Source of the DNA: Salinisphaera orenii subsp. orenii MK-B5
GTDB lineage: Bacteria > Pseudomonadota > Gammaproteobacteria > Nevskiales > Salinisphaeraceae
Assembly: GCF_003788635.1 (NCBI RefSeq)
Contig: NZ_AYKH01000010.1
Location: 1-64,000, forward strand
Direction: 5' to 3'
Length of the DNA: 64,000 bases
In this document: in pieces, positions 58,383 through 64,000 of the stretch
How positions within the stretch are numbered: position 1 is the first letter of the stretch
Layout: every line of letters begins with the position of its first letter
Program-made: the position numbers and the translations under genes
The notes under the pieces: generated by a model
Seen by the model: only the letters and a program-made list of their open reading frames with translations
Told to the model about the DNA's origin: nothing
The model's database searches: none

Positions 58383-58452
58383 TCATCCCGCCCGAATCGT
58401 CACAGCGATCCGGTCATGCCCGTTGCAGGCATCGGGAAATCGTCATCCCGGC

Positions 58453-60567
58453 TCAGGCATTCTCTTCGGCCGCCAGCTCCTTCATGGACAGGCGCACGCG
58501 CCCCTGGCGATCGACCTCGAGCACCTTGACCCGCACCGTCTGGCCTTCCTCCAGCTCGTCGCTGACCTTCTCCACACGGTGATCGGCGATCTGGGAGATG
58601 TGCACCAGCCCGTCGCGCCCCGGAACCAGGTTGACGAAGGCGCCGAAGTCGACGATGCGCACGACCTTGCCCTCATAGACCTGGCCGGCCTCGATGTCGC
58701 GGGTGATGTCCTCGACCCGCTTGATGGCCATGTCCGCAGCGGTCTTGTCCACAGCGGCGATATGGATCGTGCCGTCGTCCTCGATGTCGATGCTCGCGCC
58801 CGTCTCTTCAGTGATCGAGCGGATCGTGGCGCCGCCCTTGCCGATGACGTCGCGGATCTTCTCGGAGTCGATCTTGATGGTGAAGATGCGCGGCGCCCAC
58901 TCGGAGACTTCCTGGCGCGGCTGCTCGATCGCCTCGCCCATGACACCGAGGATGTGCAGCCGACCCTCGCGCGCCTGCTCGAGCGCGGCCTCCATGATCT
59001 CGCGGGTGATGCCGCCGATCTTGATGTCCATCTGCAGCGCGGTGACGCCGTCGGTGGAGCCGGCGACCTTGAAGTCCATGTCGCCGAGATGATCCTCGTC
59101 GCCGAGGATATCGGTGAGCACGGCGAACTTGTCGCCCTCCTTGATCAGGCCCATGGCCACGCCGGCCACCGGCGCCTTGATCGGCACGCCGGCGTCCATC
59201 AGTGCGAGGCTGGTGCCGCAGACCGAGGCCATCGACGAAGAGCCGTTCGACTCGGTGACCTCGGAGACCACCCGCATGACGTAGGGGAACTCTTTCTCCA
59301 GATCCGGCAGTACGCCCACGATCGCGCGCTTGGCCAGCTTGCCGTGGCCGATCTCGCGGCGCTTGGGGCTGCCCATGAAGCCGGTCTCGCCCACGCAGTA
59401 CGGCGGGAAGTTGTAATGCAGCATGAAGGGCTCTTCATGCTTGCCCTCGACTGCGTCGATGATCTGGGCGTCGCGGCCGGTGCCCAGCGTCGACACCACC
59501 AGCGCCTGGGTCTCGCCGCGCGTGAACAGCGCGGAACCGTGCGTACGCGGCAGCACGCCGGTGCGGATGTCCAGCGGCCGTACCGTGCGCGTGTCGCGGC
59601 CATCGATACGCGGCTGACCCTCGAGGATGCGCGAGCGCACCGTCTTCTTCTCGAGCGCGCCGAGAGCGTCCTTGACGTCGTCGGCCGCGTGGCCGCTGTC
59701 GCCGTCCGCGGCAGCCAGTTCCTCGACCACGCGCTTCTTGATCTCCGACAGCCGCGCCTGGCGCTCCTGCTTGTCGGCGATCTGATAGGCCTCGGTGACA
59801 TCGTCCCCGGCGACCCGGGCCACGGCCTCGGCCAGCGACTCGTCGGCGGCCGGCGGCTGCCAGTCCCAGGCCGGCTTGCCGGCTTCGGCCACCAGCGCAT
59901 CGATCGCCTGCACGGCGACCTGGAGCTGTTCGTGACCGAACAGCACCGCGCCCAGCATCACCTCTTCGGAGAGCTGCTTGGCCTCGGACTCGACCATGAG
60001 CACGGCCTCGTTCGTGCCGGCCACGACCAGGTTCAGGTCGCTGGCCTTGATCTGCGTCGCACTCGGGTTGAGTATGTACTCGCCGTCGGCATAACCCACG
60101 CGGCAGCCGCCGATCGGGCCTGCGAACGGCATGCCCGAGAGTGCCAGCGCCGCGGAGGCGCCGATCATGGCGGGAATGTCGGAATCGATTTCCGGATCCA
60201 CCGACATCACAGTCGCGATGACCTGGACCTCATTGTAGAAGCCCTTGGGGAACAGCGGCCGAATGGGGCGGTCGATCAGGCGGCAGGTCAGCGTCTCCTT
60301 CTCGCGGGGGGCGCCCTCGCGCTTGAAGAAGCCGCCCGGGATCTTGCCACCGGCGTAGGTGCGTTCCTGATAGTTGACGGTCAGCGGGAAGAAGGCCGCG
60401 TCGGGCTTGGCTTCCTTGCGACCGACCGCGGTCACCAGCACCACCGTGTCGCCCATGCTGACCATGACGGCGCCGTCAGCCTGACGCGCGATTTCACCCG
60501 TCTCGAGGGTGACGGTCTGCTCGCCGAACTTGAAGGTCTGTTTGCTGGTTATGTTTGCGTTGCTCAC
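58453..60567 (-). CDS. pnp: Polyribonucleotide nucleotidyltransferase (PNPase)
   Basis: PNPase degrades RNA 3' to 5' using phosphate. The start is GTG at 60567 with AGGA seven bases upstream, giving 704 residues starting [20 protein letters not shown]; an ATG ten codons earlier lies at the rpsO terminator and is unlikely. Two RNase PH domains (with [12 protein letters not shown] and the catalytic [20 protein letters not shown]), a KH domain ([13 protein letters not shown]) and a C-terminal S1 domain ([20 protein letters not shown]) are present. Confidence 0.97.
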   Translation of the reverse strand: MSNANITSKQTFKFGEQTVTLETGEIARQADGAVMVSMGDTVVLVTAVGRKEAKPDAAFFPLTVNYQERTYAGGKIPGGFFKREGAPREKETLTCRLIDRPIRPLFPKGFYNEVQVIATVMSVDPEIDSDIPAMIGASAALALSGMPFAGPIGGCRVGYADGEYILNPSATQIKASDLNLVVAGTNEAVLMVESEAKQLSEEVMLGAVLFGHEQLQVAVQAIDALVAEAGKPAWDWQPPAADESLAEAVARVAGDDVTEAYQIADKQERQARLSEIKKRVVEELAAADGDSGHAADDVKDALGALEKKTVRSRILEGQPRIDGRDTRTVRPLDIRTGVLPRTHGSALFTRGETQALVVSTLGTGRDAQIIDAVEGKHEEPFMLHYNFPPYCVGETGFMGSPKRREIGHGKLAKRAIVGVLPDLEKEFPYVMRVVSEVTESNGSSSMASVCGTSLALMDAGVPIKAPVAGVAMGLIKEGDKFAVLTDILGDEDHLGDMDFKVAGSTDGVTALQMDIKIGGITREIMEAALEQAREGRLHILGVMGEAIEQPRQEVSEWAPRIFTIKIDSEKIRDVIGKGGATIRSITEETGASIDIEDDGTIHIAAVDKTAADMAIKRVEDITRDIEAGQVYEGKVVRIVDFGAFVNLVPGRDGLVHISQIADHRVEKVSDELEEGQTVRVKVLEVDRQGRVRLSMKELAAEENA

Positions 60568-60592
60568 GAATTCATCCTGTCCTGCGTTCAAA

Positions 60593-60633
60593 AACAAAAA
60601 GCGCCCGTCCCGGCATCACCGGGGGGCGCTTTT
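60593..60633 (-). terminator. Intrinsic terminator between rpsO and pnp
   Basis: On the minus strand AAAAGCGCCC (60633-60624) pairs with GGGCGCTTTT (60606-60597), followed by a T-rich run. It lies 30 bp after the rpsO stop and overlaps the region just before the pnp ribosome-binding site, much as in E. coli. Confidence 0.88.
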
Positions 60634-60662
60634 GCGATAGGCCGGCACGTCGCGCGGATCGA

Positions 60663-60932
60663 TCAGCGGCGAAGACCCAGTTCGCTGATAATCGCCTTGT
60701 AGCGCGAGGCGTCTTGGCCCTTGAGATAGTCGAGCAGCTTGCGGCGCTGGTTGACCATCTTCAGCAGACCGCGGCGCGAGTGATGATCGGCCTTGTGAAC
60801 GTTGAAGTGATCGCCGAGCTGGCTGATGCGGGTCGTGAGCAGCGCCACCTGCACCTCCGGCGAACCGGTATCGCTGCTGTCGCGGCCGTGTTTGTTGATG
60901 ACGTCCGCCTTTTCCTGGGTCGAAAGCGACAT
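60663..60932 (-). CDS. rpsO: 30S ribosomal protein S15
   Basis: The 89-residue product begins [18 protein letters not shown] and has the S15 core [42 protein letters not shown]15 binds the 16S central domain and, in many bacteria, its own mRNA leader. AGGAG lies eight bases before the ATG at 60932. A long hairpin occupies the leader at 60988-61063. Confidence 0.98.
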   Translation of the reverse strand: MSLSTQEKADVINKHGRDSSDTGSPEVQVALLTTRISQLGDHFNVHKADHHSRRGLLKMVNQRRKLLDYLKGQDASRYKAIISELGLRR

Positions 60933-60987
60933 GTTGACTCCTGGTGAATAGACATGTGCCGCGACACCCGACTCGATCGAGCAAGCC

Positions 60988-61063
60988 GGCTTTTTCCAAA
61001 TCGCGAATCGGGGAACGGTGGCCATTCGGCCCGTTTCCCCTGCGGCGCGTTTTGGAAAAAGCC
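60988..61063 (-). promoter_or_regulatory. Long hairpin in the rpsO leader
   Basis: GGCTTTTTCCAAA and TTTGGAAAAAGCC (60988-61000 and 61051-61063) form a perfect 13-bp stem. Inside it GGGGAAACGG pairs with CCGTTCCCC with one bulge, capped by GGCC-GAAT-GGCC. There is no U-run after the stem, so a regulatory leader (S15 feedback site or RNase processing site) is more likely than a terminator. The role is inferred. Confidence 0.65.
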
Positions 61064-61155
61064 CCTGCGCTCGACGCAATGCCGGGCGGCCGCAGCCTTG
61101 GCAAGGCGCGTATTCTAGCGGCTCACGGGTGGCGAGCACAACAACAATCGTGTCT

Positions 61156-62082
61156 TCAACGCTGCGGTCGCGCGAACAACCGCTTCGGTGCGATCTCACC
61201 GGCGTCCGTGACGACGCCGAAGCCGTACAGATCGCCGTTTTCGCCGACCAGACACACCAGCGATTCGCCCGCGGGGACATGGCCCGGACCGAGGACACGG
61301 CGCCCCTGTCCGATCGCGGTCGCCTGCGCGCCGTCCAGCGTCAATCGCGGCCAGTCTTCCAGCACCGTCGACACCGGTTGAAGAAAGTGGTCCAGCGACC
61401 GAACGTCGCCGGCCTGCGCCTCGATGTCGTCGAGCGTGACCATCGCGTGTTCACTGCCAAGCCGGCCCACGCCCAGACGACGCAGCGCGCCCACGTGGGC
61501 GCAGCCGCCCCAGGCGCGGGCGATATCCTCGACGAGCGTGCGGATGTAGGTGCCCGCGGAGACGCTGACGTCCAGCGTGAAACGTTCGGCCGAGCGCGCC
61601 ACGCATTCGATGGCGTACACCTCGATGGCACGCGAATCGCGCTCGATCTCACGCCCGGCGCGGGCATGCTCGTAGAGCCGCTTGCCGTCCTTCTTGAGGG
61701 CCGAATACATCGGTGGTATCTGCTGCTGCGGGCCGAGAAAACGCGCGAGAATGGCGTCGAATTCGGCCGCTTCCGGCGTCGCCGCCTGGCTTTCTCGTGT
61801 GATGCCGCCCTCACGGTCGCCGGTGGCGGTTTCCGACCCGACTTCGGCCGTCACCCGATAACGCTTGTTCGCATGCAGCAGATAGCCGGACGCCTTGGTC
61901 GCCTCGCCGAGGCAGACCGGCAGCAGCCCCGTGGCCAGCGGATCCAGACTCCCGGTGTGGCCGGCCTTGCGGGCATCGAAGGCGCGACGCACGCGTTGGA
62001 GCGCAGCGTTGGAACTGCAGCCCAGCGGCTTGTCGAGCAGGACGACGCCGTCGACGTCGCGCCCGCGTCTACGCCGAGCCAT
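61156..62082 (-). CDS. truB: tRNA pseudouridine-55 synthase TruB
   Basis: TruB makes pseudouridine 55 in the T loop of tRNAs. The start is ATG at 62082, giving 308 residues. The catalytic aspartate lies in [32 protein letters not shown] and [12 protein letters not shown] are also conserved. A PUA-like C-terminal domain is present ([18 protein letters not shown]). It overlaps rbfA by 14 bases. Confidence 0.97.
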   Translation of the reverse strand: MARRRRGRDVDGVVLLDKPLGCSSNAALQRVRRAFDARKAGHTGSLDPLATGLLPVCLGEATKASGYLLHANKRYRVTAEVGSETATGDREGGITRESQAATPEAAEFDAILARFLGPQQQIPPMYSALKKDGKRLYEHARAGREIERDSRAIEVYAIECVARSAERFTLDVSVSAGTYIRTLVEDIARAWGGCAHVGALRRLGVGRLGSEHAMVTLDDIEAQAGDVRSLDHFLQPVSTVLEDWPRLTLDGAQATAIGQGRRVLGPGHVPAGESLVCLVGENGDLYGFGVVTDAGEIAPKRLFARPQR

Positions 62083-62479
62083 CGCGCGGAGGTGCGTCCT
62101 CGTCCACGTCGTGCCGGGTGTCCTCGGCCACGGCGTCGTCGATGATGCGCGTGAGCCGCTGCGCCTCGCGCTCGGTGGCATCCTCGTAAAAACGCAGATC
62201 GGGCATCGTCCGGAGCCGCAGGCGCTTGCCCAGTTCCCGTTTGAGAAACCCCCGCGCAGCCCGCAGCCCGGCGAGCACCTCCGAGGCGGGCTCGCTGCTG
62301 GCAGTGACGTCGAAGGCGCCGACAAAGACCTTGGCGTGCTTGAGATCGGGCGAGAGATCGACGTCCGTGATCGTAGCCAGGCGGACCCGCGGATCCTTGA
62401 CCTGAGTGGTGATCAGGACGCCGAGCTCACGCTTGATCTCCTCGGCTACACGATGCTTGCGTGCGAATTCGCGGGGCAT
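62069..62479 (-). CDS. rbfA: Ribosome-binding factor A
   Basis: RbfA is a KH-fold factor for late 30S maturation and cold adaptation. The 136-residue product starts MPREFARKHRVAEEIKRELG, with VRLATITDVDLSPDLKHAKVFV and LRTMPDLRFYEDATE conserved. It lies between infB (15 bp upstream) and truB (overlap), the universal order. Confidence 0.97.
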   Translation of the reverse strand: MPREFARKHRVAEEIKRELGVLITTQVKDPRVRLATITDVDLSPDLKHAKVFVGAFDVTASSEPASEVLAGLRAARGFLKRELGKRLRLRTMPDLRFYEDATEREAQRLTRIIDDAVAEDTRHDVDEDAPPRDGSA

Positions 62480-62494
62480 GGCGTTCGCGCGCGC

Positions 62495-64000
62495 CTAGGC
62501 CGTTTCCGCGGTGTCGACGGTCCGCTGGACCTCTGTGCGCTCGTAGACCTCGATCTGGTCGCCCGGCTTGATGTCGTTGTAGTTCTTGACACCGATGCCG
62601 CACTCCGTACCCGCGGGCACGCGATTGACGTCGTCCTTGTGCCGGCGCAGCGATTCCAGTTCGCCCTCGTAGACGACCACGTTGTCGCGCAGCACGCGGA
62701 TCGGCTGACCACGCACGACGTTGCCGTCGGCCACGAGACAGCCGGCGATCGCGCCCAGCTTGGAGGAGCGGAACACGTCGCGCACCTCGGCGAGACCGAT
62801 GATCTCCTCGCGCAGTTCCGTGCCGAGCAGCCCGCTGACGGCGTCCGTCACATCCTGAATCGCCTCGTAGATGACGCTGTAATAGCGCACATCGACACCC
62901 GACTCCTGGATCGTCTTCCGGGCCTTGGCGTCCGCACGCACGTTGAAGCCGAGAATGATCGCCTGCGAGGCCATCGCCAGTTCGACGTCCGACTCGCTGA
63001 TGCCGCCGACGCCGCTGGAGATGATGCGGATCTTGACCTCTTCCGAGGGGATCTTGCCCAGCGACTCGACCAATGCCTCGACGCTGCCCTGCACGTCGCC
63101 CTTGACGAGCAGGTTGAGGTCCTTGCTCTCGGCCGGGCCGTTCTCGCCGATCGCGGAGAACACTTCCTCCAGGCGCGCGGCCTGCTGCTGCGCGAGCTTG
63201 TTCTCGCGCTGGTGCTCCTCGCGCTGTTCCGCGATCTCGCGCGCGCGCTTCTCGTTGGCCACGACGAAGGCGTCGTCACCCGCCTCCGGCGTACCCGAAA
63301 GCCCGAGCACCTCGACGGGAATCGACGGGCCGGCGGATTTCACCTGCTCGCCGAGCTCGTTGAACATGGCCCGGACGCGGCCGAAATGCGGCCCCGCCAG
63401 GATGCTGTCGCCGCGCTTGAGCGTGCCGGCCTTGACCAGGATCGTGGCCACCGGACCGCGCCCCTTCTCCAGGCTCGATTCGATGACCGTGCCGCGCGCG
63501 GGCACGTCGACCGGAGCCGAGAACTCGCTGACCTCGGCCTGCAGCAGCACCGCATCCAGCAGATTGTCGATCCCCTCGCCCGTCTGGGAGGACACCGGCA
63601 CGACCTGGACGTCACCGCCCCAATCCTCGGGAATGATGTTCTCGGCCGACAGGCCCGCCTTGACCTTCTCGATGTCGGCGCTGGGAATATCCATCTTGGT
63701 CACGGCCACCACGATCGGCACGCCGGCGGCCCGCGCGTGCTGGATCGATTCCTTGGTCTGCGGCATGACGCCGTCGTCGGCGGCCACGATCAGGATCGCG
63801 ATATCCGTGATCTCGGCGCCGCGGGCCCGCATGCGGGTGAACGCGGCGTGACCCGGCGTATCGATGAACGTGATCGCGCCCTTGTCGTGGGTGACGTGAT
63901 AGGCGCCGATATGCTGGGTGATACCCCCGGCCTCGCCGGCCTGCACCTTGGTGCGGCGAATGTAGTCCAGCAGCGAGGTCTTGCCGTGGTCGACGTGGCC
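62495..64000 (-). CDS. infB: Translation initiation factor IF-2 (3' part, runs off window)
   Basis: The visible 501 residues begin in the G domain at [18 protein letters not shown] (G1), so the N-terminal region is beyond the right edge. DTPGHAAF (G3) and TKMD (G4) follow, then domain II and the C-terminal C1/C2 domains ending with [10 protein letters not shown]-2 places initiator tRNA on the 30S subunit. rbfA, truB and rpsO follow in the nusA-infB-type operon. The true start is not in this window. Confidence 0.97.
   Translation of the reverse strand, partial: GHVDHGKTSLLDYIRRTKVQAGEAGGITQHIGAYHVTHDKGAITFIDTPGHAAFTRMRARGAEITDIAILIVAADDGVMPQTKESIQHARAAGVPIVVAVTKMDIPSADIEKVKAGLSAENIIPEDWGGDVQVVPVSSQTGEGIDNLLDAVLLQAEVSEFSAPVDVPARGTVIESSLEKGRGPVATILVKAGTLKRGDSILAGPHFGRVRAMFNELGEQVKSAGPSIPVEVLGLSGTPEAGDDAFVVANEKRAREIAEQREEHQRENKLAQQQAARLEEVFSAIGENGPAESKDLNLLVKGDVQGSVEALVESLGKIPSEEVKIRIISSGVGGISESDVELAMASQAIILGFNVRADAKARKTIQESGVDVRYYSVIYEAIQDVTDAVSGLLGTELREEIIGLAEVRDVFRSSKLGAIAGCLVADGNVVRGQPIRVLRDNVVVYEGELESLRRHKDDVNRVPAGTECGIGVKNYNDIKPGDQIEVYERTEVQRTVDTAETA

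Noticed and set aside
60568-60597. ATG start ten codons upstream for pnp
   Set aside because: It falls at the rpsO terminator and lacks a spaced ribosome-binding site. GTG at 60567 has AGGA and the family N-terminus.
58423-60702. Long open frame on the + strand opposite pnp (about 759 codons)
   Set aside because: It is the antisense shadow of pnp in GC-rich DNA. It has no family motifs, and pnp is unmistakable.

Overview
The window looks like core chromosome of a high-GC gammaproteobacterium. Sampled housekeeping lines are near 70% GC, and the gene neighbourhoods are gammaproteobacterial: recR-ybaB-dnaX-ffs-tRNA-Ser, dapA/gcvR-bcp, lapB-lapA-ihfB-rpsA-cmk-aroA-tyrA-hisC-pheA, mtaD-ubiG-gph-yciK, yciO-trpS-scpA-scpB-rluB, smc-zipA-ligA, and infB-rbfA-truB-rpsO-pnp. 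A Salinisphaera-like marine or halophilic lineage is a tentative guess from GC and gene order only; there is no rRNA gene here. Almost every base is explained by recognisable genes, so most of the novelty lies between genes.

Layout. 1-3.9 kb: repair and replication genes (recR, ybaB, dnaX) on the minus strand, then the 4.5S SRP RNA and a tRNA-Ser(GGA). The tRNA has a 70-bp perfect but truncated duplicate of its 5' part 143 bp upstream, with three hairpins between the copies. 4.3-8.8 kb: a lower-GC (about 53-55% in sampled lines) yjbEFGH-type exopolysaccharide operon. It lies between dapA and a tiny lipoprotein that resembles only the BamD-binding N-terminal segment of BamC. 8.9-19.2 kb: dapA, gcvR-bcp, a PhoH ATPase, glycolate oxidase glcDEF, an AI-2E/PerM permease and the periplasmic protease BepA. 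19.5-33.6 kb: a long minus-strand run for LPS control (lapAB), IHF-beta, ribosomal S1, CMP kinase, the aromatic and histidine-type enzymes, serine biosynthesis and gyrA. 33.8-37.3 kb: mtaD, ubiG, a Gph/MupP phosphatase and yciK with 4-nt overlaps. 37.3-43.1 kb: a glycosylase, rluB, fpr, scpBA, trpS and yciO. 43.2-46.6 kb: yciI-bolA, a PqqU/YncD-like TonB receptor and an orphan gene. 46.7-53.9 kb: a lipoprotein, ligA, zipA and smc, with a 273-bp MITE-like element exactly at the zipA/ligA junction. 54.1-64 kb: queF, a glycine-zipper lipoprotein, cysZ, a CbbY-type phosphatase, dksA, phaR, a candidate small RNA, pnp, rpsO, truB, rbfA and the 3' part of infB, which runs off the right edge.

Most interesting points: (1) a probable intergenic small RNA (about 58206-58297) with a TTGACT-17-TATACT promoter, a single-stranded CUCCUCC anti-Shine-Dalgarno motif and a strong terminator; (2) a CTAG-flanked inverted-repeat element that splits a translationally coupled zipA/ligA junction and supplies ligA with a new ribosome-binding site; (3) the mini-BamC lipoprotein at the usual bamC position; (4) a terminator-like hairpin inside the first codons of yjbF; (5) a long hairpin in the rpsO leader; (6) the partial tRNA duplication.

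Limits: all assignments are by eye from sequence motifs and remembered families. No homology search, folding program or expression data was available.
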